This document shows, piece by piece, positions 54,873 to 63,108 of a stretch of DNA of 64,000 nt. How positions within the stretch are numbered: the stretch's first letter is position 1; each line of letters begins with the position of its first letter. The translations under genes were made by a program, and so were the position numbers. The notes beneath the pieces are model-generated. The model searched no databases, was not told the origin of the DNA, and saw nothing but the letters and a program-made list of their open reading frames with translations. The stretch spans positions 2,831,001 to 2,895,000 of the forward strand of contig NZ_CP015405.2 in the NCBI RefSeq assembly GCF_001689125.2. The letters run 5' to 3'. This DNA is from Blautia pseudococcoides. Lineage in GTDB: Bacteria > Bacillota > Clostridia > Lachnospirales > Lachnospiraceae.

Positions 54873-56402
54873 TTATTCATAATCTTCATACTCGCCGCTT
54901 CCATTGTCACCGGAATCTCCTGAACCGCCGCCGCTGTATCCGTTATCCTGGCTGTCATCATAACCATTGTCATAATTATCGCCGGAATCATCGTAATCAT
55001 CTCCGCTGTTGTAATCAGAGGATCCGCTGTCACTGTAATCGGAAGAACCGTTGCCGCTGTAATCGGAAGAACCGTTGTCACTGTAGTCGGAAGAGCCGCC
55101 GCCGCTGTAGCCGGAAGAGCCGCTGTCGCTGTAATCAGAAGAATCACCATAGTCGCTATAGCCACTGGAACCGCTGTCATCCGTATCACCGGAGCTGACA
55201 GAACCACTGCTGCTTGACTGCTTGAGCGCAGACCCATCATAAGTGGAGGCCCGTTCTGATATAAATGTTTTCTGTTCATCTGAAACATAAGAATTTCCAA
55301 ATCCAGAAAAGCCTGCAATATAGTCACTTCTCTGTTTTACTATCTCAGAAGGTTCATAGCTTTCTTCTCCAAAAAGGAACTGATGCAGTGCTTTAACGTT
55401 TGTCTCCAAAGTTGTAGGTATCACATAATCTTCACCTACAGGACTGCGCTTCACTTCTTCTCCCATCATGTTACTGGTGGGAAATCCGCTGGTTTCTCCC
55501 AGCTTGTAAGACAGGATGCCCATGCCAAGTTTTATCAGATCGCTCTTGCTGAAGTCTGTGGCGATCATTGGAAATACCTCATCCATAATATCATTCAATG
55601 TGGATAGACTAGCTTTTTTCGCTTTTTCCACAATCAGAGAAATAATATATCTCTGACGCTCGGTTCGTTTCATATCCCAGCCGCTGGTGTAACGAATACG
55701 GCAATATGCTGTCGCCTGCACACCATTCAGATGATAATTTCCTATAATCTCAGATTCCTGTTTATCATCACCAGGATATTCCGGAAGCTCAATAGGCTCA
55801 TAATCCATACCTGTCACTTTTGCAGTCTCTACACAGTAGTCATTCATATTTACAATTTCAACATAGGTCATATCCACATCGAGACCGCCCAGACAGTCAA
55901 TCGCAGTCGCCAATGCCTTAAAATTCACGGCCACGTAATTAGTGATATTCAAATCCAGGTTTGTATTTATCATAGACATTGCCTGGGTCGGACCGCCGGT
56001 ATTATATGCGGCATTACATCTGGTATAAACGTCATTGCCAATATTCACATAGGTATCCCTGTAAAGAGAAACCAGCTTCACTTCTTTTGTATCATTGTTG
56101 ATACTGGCAATAATGGTCGTATCACTCTGTCCTGATTTTACATTTTCTTCTCTATTATCCACACCGAACAAAGCAATATTGGTAAATCCCTTCAGCGTTT
56201 TGCTTCCGATCACGTCCTCGTTGACCTCAACCTGGCTTGCTTCTTCCGAGTTGTTGTTGTCAAGATTCAGCTTATTCATCTTTTCGTTAACCTTAGCGTA
56301 TATGAAGAGTCCGCCCACCAAGATCAGCAGTACAAACAGTTCAATACCAAAAAGCACTCTTCTTTTTCTGCGTCTTCTGACGCTTTTGTTCTTTTTTGCC
56401 AT
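54873..56402 (-). CDS. LytR-CpsA-Psr family protein with Gly/Ser/Asp/Tyr tail
   Basis: A 509-residue phosphotransferase that attaches undecaprenyl-linked polymers to peptidoglycan. A basic start (KSVRRRRKRRVLF) and one membrane helix (GIELFVLLILVGGLFIYAKV) lead to the extracellular LCP domain: NIALFGVDNREE, SDTTIIASINND, VKLVSLYRDTYVNIG and RQRYIISLIVEKAKK. After about residue 395 comes a tail of 8-residue repeats such as SSDYSDNG, with no Lys or Arg. The tail is encoded by 24-bp tandem repeats. Starts after AGGGGAAG. Confidence 0.93.
   Translation of the reverse strand: MAKKNKSVRRRRKRRVLFGIELFVLLILVGGLFIYAKVNEKMNKLNLDNNNSEEASQVEVNEDVIGSKTLKGFTNIALFGVDNREENVKSGQSDTTIIASINNDTKEVKLVSLYRDTYVNIGNDVYTRCNAAYNTGGPTQAMSMINTNLDLNITNYVAVNFKALATAIDCLGGLDVDMTYVEIVNMNDYCVETAKVTGMDYEPIELPEYPGDDKQESEIIGNYHLNGVQATAYCRIRYTSGWDMKRTERQRYIISLIVEKAKKASLSTLNDIMDEVFPMIATDFSKSDLIKLGMGILSYKLGETSGFPTSNMMGEEVKRSPVGEDYVIPTTLETNVKALHQFLFGEESYEPSEIVKQRSDYIAGFSGFGNSYVSDEQKTFISERASTYDGSALKQSSSSGSVSSGDTDDSGSSGYSDYGDSSDYSDSGSSGYSGGGSSDYSDNGSSDYSGNGSSDYSDSGSSDYNSGDDYDDSGDNYDNGYDDSQDNGYSGGGSGDSGDNGSGEYEDYE
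55009..55147. repeat. 24-bp coding tandem repeat in LCP gene
   Basis: Roughly six imperfect copies of a 24-mer (of the form ccgctgtcactgtaatcggaag) encode SSDYSxxG octapeptides. The number of copies could vary between strains by slippage, changing tail length in-frame. Confidence 0.8.
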
Positions 56403-56420
56403 TTCACTTCCCCTTATTTA

Positions 56421-57824
56421 CTAATAAGCGTTTTTGTTTACAAAGCCCTTAAAAACTGTGAGAAACAGTATCTTAATGTCAAGTCCAATGGTCCAGTTTT
56501 CAATGTAGTACAGGTCATACTCAATTCGTTTACGGATGGAGGTGTTTCCCCTGTATCCATTCACCTGCGCCCATCCTGTAAGTCCTGGGCGTACCTGATG
56601 CTTGATCATATATCTGGGTATCTCTTCCCGGAACTTTTCCACAAAAAACGGACGCTCCGGTCTGGGACCAACCAGACTCATCTCTCCACGCAGTACATTG
56701 AAAAGCTGAGGCAGTTCGTCGATACTTGTTTTTCTCATAAATTTTCCGAAATTGGTGACTCTCGGGTCATCCTTAACGGTCCAGGCTTTTTTCTCCTCTT
56801 CCGGCGGCTGCACATCCATGGAGCGGAATTTGTACATCATAAAATTCCGGTTGTGCAGACCCACCCTCTCCTGCTTATAAATAAGCGGCCCGGGAGATGT
56901 GATTTTTATCATGATCACCGAGAAAAGCATAACCGGTGAAAATAATACAATTGCGGCCAGCGCGCCTCCCAAATCCATAATGCGCTTTATCAGGGCATTG
57001 AAGGTATTGGATAGGGGCACATATCGGATATTGATAACCGGCAGCCCCAGAATGTCCTCTGTATAGGGTTTTGTAGGGATAATGCGGTTATAATCCGGTA
57101 TAAATTTCGTGTGCACTCCTGATTTTTCACAGAGCGCGACAATCTGCTCCAGACGGTAATACTCATTCAGTCCCAAAGTGATGGCGATCTCATCCAGGTG
57201 GTTCTGCGGCAGGATCACCATCAGATTGGCGATTCTTCCCAGTACCTTGATACCCTTATACTCTGTTCCCGCCTCAATATGGTCATCCAGAATTCCTCTC
57301 ACCTTATATCCCCACTGGGGATTTGCAAGAATACGGTCGATATATTCCTCAGCGGCACGGCTGTAGCCCACCAAAAGAACATGCTTCTGGTTATATCCCC
57401 TGGAGCGCATCTGACGCAGCCCCAGCCTTATAAGATTCCTGGACACGGTCTCCAGAAAAATATTGACCACATAAAAAATGACAATAACATGACGGGAAAA
57501 ATCAATCTGCTTAACCAGATATAATGCCCCCACAAACAGAAACATCCCAATGGTATTGGCCTTAATAATATTGGATAGTTCCAGCCTTCTTCCCTGTATA
57601 CGCTTAGGCGTATACAGGTTAAATGCATAATTTAATATCAAATATCCGGGCACAATGAACAGCAGCGCTGACATATAAACCCGGAATGGTAATCTTCCTA
57701 CATTGTCGTTCAGGAAAGGTACATAAAACTTAATGACCCAAGCCAGAAAATAAGAGAGCGCAATCACAAAAGCATCAATCACCACCTGCAGACGGTTAAA
57801 ATGCTTCTGGTTCTCTTTTATCAA
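56421..57824 (-). CDS. polyprenyl-phosphate sugar phosphotransferase
   Basis: A 467-residue initiating enzyme for exopolysaccharide or surface glycan. Four N-terminal membrane helices (LQVVIDAFVIALSYFLAWVI etc.) precede a Rossmann-like CoA-binding-3 domain (HVLLVGYSRAAEEYIDRIL). The catalytic C-terminal part has QERVGLHNRNFMMYKFRSM, KTSIDELPQLFNVLRGE, MSLVGPRPERP and RPGLTGWAQVNGYRG. It transfers a sugar-1-phosphate (glucose or galactose in relatives) to undecaprenyl phosphate. The start appears to be TTG with AAGGTGA 7 nt upstream. 18 nt ahead of the LCP gene, so one operon. Confidence 0.93.
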   Translation of the reverse strand: MIKENQKHFNRLQVVIDAFVIALSYFLAWVIKFYVPFLNDNVGRLPFRVYMSALLFIVPGYLILNYAFNLYTPKRIQGRRLELSNIIKANTIGMFLFVGALYLVKQIDFSRHVIVIFYVVNIFLETVSRNLIRLGLRQMRSRGYNQKHVLLVGYSRAAEEYIDRILANPQWGYKVRGILDDHIEAGTEYKGIKVLGRIANLMVILPQNHLDEIAITLGLNEYYRLEQIVALCEKSGVHTKFIPDYNRIIPTKPYTEDILGLPVINIRYVPLSNTFNALIKRIMDLGGALAAIVLFSPVMLFSVIMIKITSPGPLIYKQERVGLHNRNFMMYKFRSMDVQPPEEEKKAWTVKDDPRVTNFGKFMRKTSIDELPQLFNVLRGEMSLVGPRPERPFFVEKFREEIPRYMIKHQVRPGLTGWAQVNGYRGNTSIRKRIEYDLYYIENWTIGLDIKILFLTVFKGFVNKNAY

Positions 57825-57897
57825 GGTTTATCACCTTCTCTTCTTCATAATTCGCAGCCATCTGCACTTTACTCAGTCAGCTGACCACGATCATCCG

Positions 57898-58030
57898 TAA
57901 CCGTTCAGTACCTTCACGATCACAGACAAAAATCCATTAAACTGCCTTTGACAAGGGAATTTGTGCCTGTCTGTAAAACGCATTTTTACGGTCAGCACAG
58001 TAAATGCGCAGACCCGCTGCTTAGTTACGA
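57898..58030. repeat. dispersed GTAAC repeat, long copy (133 bp)
   Basis: GTAACCGTTCAGTACC at one end, GTAAATGCGCAGACC plus CTGCTTAGTTACGA at the other, with about 75 bp of GACAGAC/GTCTGT-containing hairpin sequence between. It fills most of the gap between the phosphotransferase leader and the aroK terminator. Confidence 0.65.
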
Positions 58031-58105
58031 TAATTCCCACTTATAATACTATAAATTTAACGAAAAGGCAACAAAACATTTTCTGAAGACTCCTTAAGAA
58101 GGCAA

Positions 58106-58151
58106 AAAAACGGCATTTTGCAGGTTTTTTTACTGCAAAATGCCGTTTTTT
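58106..58151 (-). terminator. strong terminator of aroK
   Basis: AAAACGGCATTTTGCA pairs with TGCAAAATGCCGTTTT around a T-rich loop, with T-runs on both sides. It can work in both directions. Confidence 0.9.
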
Positions 58152-58160
58152 CACGTAACA

Positions 58161-58706
58161 TTATTCCATATTTTTGTTACTTTCTTCCAATTTTTCCACC
58201 AGTTCCCTACAGATTTCTTCCGCGCTTTTTTTGTCCGTATTGACAATAAAATCCGCTGCTGCCATGTATTTTTCTCTGCGTTTTTCCATAAGCGAACGGA
58301 TGTACGCAACTGTCTTGTTGCCTTCTATGACGGGACGGTCATGACTGTCTTTTACCCGTTCCAGAATCACCTCCGCAGAGGCGGACAGCAGTACCACTCT
58401 GCCGTTCTTTTTCATCTCTGCCACATTACACTCCCGCATGGGTACCCCGCCTCCGCAGGATACGACTACATTTTTCCTGTCCTGCAGCTCGATCAAAAGT
58501 TCTGTCTCCAGATTACGGAAATATTCCTCACCGTGAGTCTCAAAAATTTCCGGTATGCTCATCTTCTCTCTTTCGGAGATAAGCTGGTCCATCTCCGCTA
58601 CTTCAAGTCCGTACCTTTCACTCAGTGTACGCGCAATTGTGGATTTTCCTGCTCCCATAAATCCGATAAGGACGATATTATATCCAAAATCTCTCTTGTC
58701 TTTCAT
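58161..58706 (-). CDS. aroK: shikimate kinase
   Basis: A 181-residue P-loop kinase phosphorylating shikimate in the chorismate pathway. Walker A is IVLIGFMGAGKSTIARTLSE, the shikimate/metal Asp is in AEMDQLISER, the Gly-rich substrate loop is VVSCGGGVPMRE, and the lid Arg is in DSHDRPVIEGN. Length and motifs are standard. A moderate GGGGAAACAAC precedes the ATG. Stand-alone gene; no other aro genes are nearby. Confidence 0.95.
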   Translation of the reverse strand: MKDKRDFGYNIVLIGFMGAGKSTIARTLSERYGLEVAEMDQLISEREKMSIPEIFETHGEEYFRNLETELLIELQDRKNVVVSCGGGVPMRECNVAEMKKNGRVVLLSASAEVILERVKDSHDRPVIEGNKTVAYIRSLMEKRREKYMAAADFIVNTDKKSAEEICRELVEKLEESNKNME

Positions 58707-58807
58707 GTTGTTTCCCCTGTTTCCCTTTATGAATGTAAAGCAATGAATTTATTATAACAGAAACAGAAAAAATAGCAATTCTTTTTTCATCATATGGCGA
58801 ACAGGTG

Positions 58808-58860
58808 TAACATTAAAGACAGGTCTGCGCATTTACTGCGCTGACTGTGTGAATAGGTAG
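58808..58860. repeat. dispersed repeat, inverted 3' module
   Basis: GTAACATTAAAGACA leads into GGTCTGCGCATTTACTG, the reverse complement of the module at 47592 and 58000, so this copy is in the other orientation. It lies in the aroK leader. Confidence 0.55.
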
Positions 58861-58869
58861 TGTCAGCAG

Positions 58870-58938
58870 GCATCCATCCCATCGCGAAGCGATTTTTTTG
58901 GCTGGATGCGCAACAGTTCAGCTTATCTGAACTGTTGC
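58870..58938 (-). terminator. paired hairpins at the end of the redox operon
   Basis: 58910-58938 is a perfect 12-bp inverted repeat (GCAACAGTTCAG, 5-nt loop) that contains the stop codon of the flavoprotein gene. 58870-58909 is a second hairpin: GCATCCA/TGGATGC outer arms and ATCGC/GCGAT inner arms. Together they probably end the operon. Confidence 0.6.
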
Positions 58939-60294
58939 AAACAGGTCGTTGAACGCCTCGCTCATGGTTGGATGGGTATAAATTTGGTCACGCAGTACCT
59001 GATAAGGAGCTCCTAAGTCCATTGCCAGTTTTATGGTGTTGATCATTTCGTAGGACTCCTCACAGAGAAGCATAGCTCCCAGTATCTGCCCTGTTTCCTC
59101 ATGGATCACTGCCTTTAACATGCCCTGGGGATTCTTCAAAACCTGTGCTTTGGGGATCGCCGCTGCGGGAAGTGCTGCGATTTTCACCGGTATCTCTGCC
59201 TTCCTGGCCTCTGTCTCATTCATTCCCACACGGGAATAGGAGGGAGAGATAAACACACTGTAAGGAACCGCCTTTCTCCTGGAGAGTGCATAGCTGCCGC
59301 CGTTCATCTGGGACCAGATGATTCTGAAATCATCCAGGGAAGTATAAGTAAACTGCAGCCCGCCGTGCACATCTCCCATGGCCCAGATATTATCAGCCGT
59401 TGTCTTCAGATTGTCATCCACAACCACTGCCCCTCTGCTGTTAAGCTCTACCCCTGCCCGCTCAGCGTGTAGGCCTTCCGTGTTGGGTTTTCTTCCGGTT
59501 GCGATCAGCACAGCATCTGCCTCCAGGATCTCCTCCTGCCCTTTGAACGCCAGCTTCACCAGGGCATAGCCGTCTGCCTGGGCGATCTCATGGATCCCGG
59601 CTCCCAGCTTAAAGGTCACACCCCGGTTTTCCAGCACACCCTGAATAGCCCCCGCCATATCTCTGTCTTCTCTTGGGATCAGCATTTCCCCATCCTGCAG
59701 AACCGTCACTTTTGTTCCGAATCCTGAATACATGGAAGCAAACTCCAGGCCAATATAACCGCCTCCCACGATCACAAGGCGCTTTGGATAGTCTCTTAAA
59801 TCCATAAGTTCTGCGCTGGTATGTACAAAGGGATTTCCTTCCAGACCTTTGATCGGCGGGATCACAGGGATTCCTCCTGCGTTGATAAAGATTTTCTCCC
59901 CCTTAATTTCAAAGGTTTCTTCAGCCATCTTCACCTCCACAACTGTGTTGGAGACAAACGATGCAGTTCCGTTATATACATCCACATTCTCCAGGTCATC
60001 CAGCTTCCTGAAATTCTTTTCCCGGAGCATGGAGGTAAGCCTTCTCTTTTCATCAATGGCCGCCTCATAATCCGCAGTCCTCTCTTCCGGGGATGCCTCT
60101 TTCTTATTGAAGGCCAGCCCGGAGCTTCTGATCAGGGATTTTGACGGGATACACCCCACATTGATACAGGTTCCGCCGTACATGCCCGCGTCCTTCTCGA
60201 TCATTGCCACCTTTTTGCCCTGTCCTGCCAGCTTGCCTGCCAGTGTTTTGCCGCCTTTGCCAAATCCGATAATTACCGCATCATATTTTTTCAT
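58918..60294 (-). CDS. FAD-dependent pyridine nucleotide-disulfide oxidoreductase
   Basis: A 458-residue flavoprotein disulfide reductase. The FAD loop is AVIIGFGKGGKTLAGKLA, the redox-active cysteine pair is in YGGTCINVGCIPSKSLIRS, the NAD(P)H loop is LVIVGGGYIGLEFASMYSG, and the dimerisation end has YTHPTMSEAFNDLFATVQ. The CxxxxC-containing group includes RclA, mercuric reductase and lipoamide dehydrogenase; the terminal Cys pair of MerA is absent. RclA-like copper or reactive-chlorine defence is possible but not proved. Last gene of the redox operon, 6 nt after rrf2. Confidence 0.88.
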   Translation of the reverse strand: MKKYDAVIIGFGKGGKTLAGKLAGQGKKVAMIEKDAGMYGGTCINVGCIPSKSLIRSSGLAFNKKEASPEERTADYEAAIDEKRRLTSMLREKNFRKLDDLENVDVYNGTASFVSNTVVEVKMAEETFEIKGEKIFINAGGIPVIPPIKGLEGNPFVHTSAELMDLRDYPKRLVIVGGGYIGLEFASMYSGFGTKVTVLQDGEMLIPREDRDMAGAIQGVLENRGVTFKLGAGIHEIAQADGYALVKLAFKGQEEILEADAVLIATGRKPNTEGLHAERAGVELNSRGAVVVDDNLKTTADNIWAMGDVHGGLQFTYTSLDDFRIIWSQMNGGSYALSRRKAVPYSVFISPSYSRVGMNETEARKAEIPVKIAALPAAAIPKAQVLKNPQGMLKAVIHEETGQILGAMLLCEESYEMINTIKLAMDLGAPYQVLRDQIYTHPTMSEAFNDLFATVQIS

Positions 60295-60300
60295 ATCTCT

Positions 60301-60723
60301 TTACATTTCCTCTCTGTGGAAAATCCTTTTATCTATATCCTCGATAGTTATTTTACTGAGTTTTTCCCTGCACACTTCATTCAGCTCACCATAAATATCA
60401 TTCATAATGTCAGCCATCCCGGAAGCTACCATACATTCCATATCCGGATTTCCGGACTTCCAGGACGCGCACACGGCCTCTGTCTCCAATGCGTCATAAA
60501 TCATGGCAAGATCCACATCCCCAGCTTCCATTGAAGTATGGTACCCACCATTCTGTCCCTCTTTGGTGGCGATAAGATTCTTCTTTTTCAGCTTTGCCAT
60601 AACCTTACGGATGCGCGCCGGATTGGTACAGACATTCTTTGCCAGCTCCTCACTTGCCAGTGTCTCCTGTTTATGGTTCAGATAAACCAGCGCATGTACC
60701 GCAATTGCAAATTCACTTGTCAT
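60301..60723 (-). CDS. Rrf2-family transcriptional regulator
   Basis: A 140-residue regulator. The winged helix is MTSEFAIAVHALVYLNHKQE, ELAKNVCTNPARIRKVMAKL and NLIATKEGQNGGYHTSMEAG. Cysteines are at the HTH (NVCTNP), and further on in EAVCASWKSG, DMECMV and EVCREK. Those in the second half are placed roughly as the cluster or thiol-sensing cysteines of Rrf2 proteins (IscR, NsrR, SaiR), so redox or Fe-S sensing is likely. It overlaps the upstream 4Fe-4S gene by 11 nt and probably controls its own operon. Confidence 0.9.
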   Translation of the reverse strand: MTSEFAIAVHALVYLNHKQETLASEELAKNVCTNPARIRKVMAKLKKKNLIATKEGQNGGYHTSMEAGDVDLAMIYDALETEAVCASWKSGNPDMECMVASGMADIMNDIYGELNEVCREKLSKITIEDIDKRIFHREEM

Positions 60724-61600
60724 TTTTCTCACCCTCACTCCTGTTCTTTTTCATGCTTGTGCATATAGCACCACGTTTACAACTCCTGATGCAGTCACCG
60801 CAGCGGATACACTCCCTGCTGTTGGGGTTCTCCCACACACGGATATCCATCTTACAGGCCCTCTGACAGCTCCCGCACCGGTTGCACTTAGATTCATCCA
60901 CCTGATATCTGTACAAAGCAATAGGATTAAACAGGCCGTAAACCGCGCCCAGAGGACACAGATACTTACAAAACGGCCTGTATACCATAAGGGAAAGGAG
61001 CACGATCACCACCAGGACCGCCACCTTCCAGGCAAACAGAAATCCGATCGCCCCCTGCAGATCCTTATTTAAAAGCACCAGGGGAATACCTGCGGTCAGT
61101 GTCCCGCTGGGACAGATAAACTGGCAGAACCAGGGACTTCCCTGCCCGATAATATCCACATAAAACATAGGCAGCAGTATTACAAATACCACTAATATCA
61201 CATATTTCACCCATATAAGCCACCTGTGCCCCGGCAGATTCTTTCTCTTTTTAAGAAACGGTATCTTATAAAACAAATCCTGAATCAGCCCAAACGGGCA
61301 AAGCCAGCCGCACACAAATCTTCCGATCAGGGAACCGATGAAAATCAGAAATCCGATAATATAAAAGGAAAACCCATAATTCCGGCTCCCCAGCACTGCC
61401 TGCAGGGAGCCAATAGGACAGGCCCCAAGTGCTCCCGGACAGGAGTAGCAATTCAGCCCCGGCACACACAGCGCCTTGGTGGGTCCTTTATAAATTCTTC
61501 CTTTGATAAATCCCAAAACATAGCCGTTGGTCAGTGCCGTAAATCCCACCTGCACAAGAAGCCGCAGCCTGTTTTGGATCTTCTGCCAGATATTAACCAA
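60713..61600 (-). CDS. NapH/MauN-like membrane 4Fe-4S protein
   Basis: A 295-residue protein with about five membrane helices and many cysteines. The periplasm- or loop-side motifs are CVPGLNCYSCPGALGACPIG, FVCGWLCPFGLIQDLF and FCKYLCPLGAVYGLFNP. The C-terminal cytoplasmic ferredoxin part has CNRCGSCQRACKMDI and CIRCGDCIRSCKRGAI. NapH/RnfB-like relatives pass electrons across or along the membrane. The start seems to be a TTG with GGAG 10 nt upstream, overlapping the end of the CXXC gene, so translation is coupled. Confidence 0.9.
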   Translation of the reverse strand: MVNIWQKIQNRLRLLVQVGFTALTNGYVLGFIKGRIYKGPTKALCVPGLNCYSCPGALGACPIGSLQAVLGSRNYGFSFYIIGFLIFIGSLIGRFVCGWLCPFGLIQDLFYKIPFLKKRKNLPGHRWLIWVKYVILVVFVILLPMFYVDIIGQGSPWFCQFICPSGTLTAGIPLVLLNKDLQGAIGFLFAWKVAVLVVIVLLSLMVYRPFCKYLCPLGAVYGLFNPIALYRYQVDESKCNRCGSCQRACKMDIRVWENPNSRECIRCGDCIRSCKRGAICTSMKKNRSEGEKNDK

Positions 61601-61739
61601 TTCCTATACACTCCAGACATATATTGATCGCTTTTGTAAGCACTGTATCCGCTTCCCCCCGGCTCACCCCAAACAGAATAAAGGCCCCCGCCGTGACAAG
61701 AAGCAGACTTCTGATCACAGCCGCTTTCTTCCTACTCAT
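61593..61739 (-). CDS. 48-residue CXXC membrane protein (CD1871A type)
   Basis: A 48-residue protein, MSRKKAAVIRSLLLVTAGAF then ILFGVSRGEADTVL and the ending AINICLECIGIG. It has one membrane helix with a basic N-terminus (cytoplasmic side) and a C-terminal CLEC motif, presumably outside. It matches the small family annotated as CD1871A-type CXXC proteins in clostridia. Its ATG overlaps the tlpA stop by 8 nt and its stop overlaps the next start by 8 nt. A place between a thioredoxin-like protein and a membrane Fe-S protein suggests it hands on electrons or disulfides. Confidence 0.85.
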   Translation of the reverse strand: MSRKKAAVIRSLLLVTAGAFILFGVSRGEADTVLTKAINICLECIGIG

Positions 61740-62472
61740 TTAACACCTTCCCAAGCATCTCATCTATAATAGCTGTCCACTGCTTCTTACTCTTTGCTCC
61801 CGGATAAGTATCACCAATCTGGTTACCATTCTTATCCAGGAAAATCGTTGTGGGTACAACCTGCGCATTTTTCAAAATCCTATACTGCATATTCGCATCC
61901 TTCGGTATCACAAGATGTGTATAATCGGCTTTTGTTGACTCCACGATCTCAAGCGCCGTCTCATCCTCCGGCTGACTCACATCACTGATGATCCCTACCA
62001 TTTGAAATCCTTTATCCGCATATTCCCGGCTCAGTTCCCCAAGATCCGGCATTTCCCTGATACAAGGCCCGCAGAAAGTCCCCCAGATATTCACCATGGT
62101 CAGAACCGACTTGCCAAACAATTCCTGGTCCACATCCTCCCCATCCAGTGTCTTAGTCTGAAACTCCCCAAAAACATCATTCTTCTCCACCGCATACCCA
62201 GCGTCCTCATCCTGGCTGCCGCTCTCTACGTCCGCCTTCTGTCCCTCTCCCTGACTGTCATCCTTCCCCTCCTGCATTTCTTTCGTCTCTGCACTCTCCC
62301 CTGCAGCACTGCCGGAGGCTACGCTCTCCTCCTTCTGGCTTTTCGCGCTCTCTTCTGTCTGTGTCTCAACCTTACCCCCCTCATCTTCTTTATCCCCACA
62401 ACCAGCCAGCACCCCAGCCGCCACTACAGCCGTCACTGCCATTGCCATCCAATACTGTCTCCGTTTTCTCAT
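61732..62472 (-). CDS. TlpA/ResA-like thiol-disulfide lipoprotein
   Basis: A 246-residue exported redoxin. The signal peptide MRKRRQYWMAMAVTAVVAAG ends in the lipobox VLAGC. A long Ser/Glu/Gln-rich spacer (~25-105) follows, then a thioredoxin fold with VNIWGTFCGPCIREMPDLGE (active site CGPC), VGIISDVSQPED and VPTTIFLDKNGNQIGD. It is a membrane-tethered thiol reductase on the outer face. GGAGG 7 nt ahead of the ATG. First gene of a five-gene operon under a consensus promoter. Confidence 0.92.
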   Translation of the reverse strand: MRKRRQYWMAMAVTAVVAAGVLAGCGDKEDEGGKVETQTEESAKSQKEESVASGSAAGESAETKEMQEGKDDSQGEGQKADVESGSQDEDAGYAVEKNDVFGEFQTKTLDGEDVDQELFGKSVLTMVNIWGTFCGPCIREMPDLGELSREYADKGFQMVGIISDVSQPEDETALEIVESTKADYTHLVIPKDANMQYRILKNAQVVPTTIFLDKNGNQIGDTYPGAKSKKQWTAIIDEMLGKVLNE

Positions 62473-62500
62473 AATAAACCTCCATATTGTTATCTTCTCT

Positions 62501-62547
62501 GTTACAGTTCATACTGAAATTATATTAGTTACAGTTCCAAATGTCAA
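62501..62547 (-). promoter_or_regulatory. consensus promoter with two direct-repeat operators
   Basis: Minus-strand TTGACA (62542-62547), 17 nt, TATAAT (62519-62524): a perfect sigma-A promoter. The 10-mer GAACTGTAAC occurs twice in the same orientation, once in the spacer (62528-62537) and once just past the start point (62501-62510), 27 bp apart. A strong promoter with two internal sites implies tight repression, most simply by the Rrf2 protein of the operon. Confidence 0.75.
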
Positions 62548-62619
62548 TACCCTTTCCCACATTTTTTCCATTTCCCCCTCTTATATAACCAAATCACATT
62601 GCCTCTTAATCCCATCCTG

Positions 62620-62799
62620 CCGCAATTACATCTGCCTCAATCACATTCCTCCTCGATTCCACTCCACTTCAATTTCCATTACGCCTCGATTCTATTACGC
62701 CTCTATTTCCATTCCGCCTCGATTCCATCCGTCTTAATCTCATTCCGTCTCAATCCCATCCGTCTCAATCCCAACCGTCTCAATCCCAACCGCCTGAGA
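62620..62799. repeat. 15-16 bp minisatellite left of inverted-repeat copy 2
   Basis: About eleven imperfect units of the type gtctcaatcccatcc, degenerate on the left and nearly identical on the right (62750-62795). It resembles in position the 14-bp array beside copy 1 at 4558, but the unit sequence differs. Confidence 0.75.
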
Positions 62800-62805
62800 A
62801 CACCA

Positions 62806-63021
62806 GGGATGAGGGGAGGTGCCGGGAGGGGCGGAGGGGTGTATATCTGTGGCAGCGAGGTTAAGTGGAAGGTTCTGTGAGATCCGCCAATTACGCAGAC
62901 TTAGGCGTGAGCCCGCTGGCGAACGTCTTAGTCGTAGTTATTGGCTAGCTCACAGGTTCTGGAACGTCGAGCGGCCACAGATATACACCCCGCCGCCCCT
63001 CCCGGCACCTCCCCTCATCCC
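62806..63021. repeat. long inverted-repeat element, copy 2 (structured core)
   Basis: Arms 62806-62852 and 62975-63021 are 47 bp and complementary with one mismatch. The 122-nt interior has CTGTGAG/CTCACAG (62875 with 62949), GCCAAT/ATTGGC, TACG/CGTA and GACT/AGTC helices around a loop with GTGAGCCCGCTGGCGAACG. The 72-nt core from GATCC to CTAGCTCA aligns with copy 1. Total length is 216 bp, equal to copy 1. It lies between the redox operon promoter and the alcohol dehydrogenase gene. Confidence 0.75.
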
Positions 63022-63108
63022 GTCCCTCCCAGCCAAAACACCAAAAAAGAAGCTGCCCAACCTCACACAACCGTGTTCCGCCCGACAGCCTCTCCCCCGA
63101 ATCCGTTT

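Noticed and set aside
54833..55198. Arg/His/Cys-rich open frame antisense to the LCP tail
   Set aside because: Created by the 24-bp coding repeats of the LCP gene on the other strand.
62599..62880. Open frame of 93 codons on the plus strand
   Set aside because: It is a translation of the minisatellite and the inverted-repeat arm (repeating Leu-Asn-Pro words); no ribosome site.
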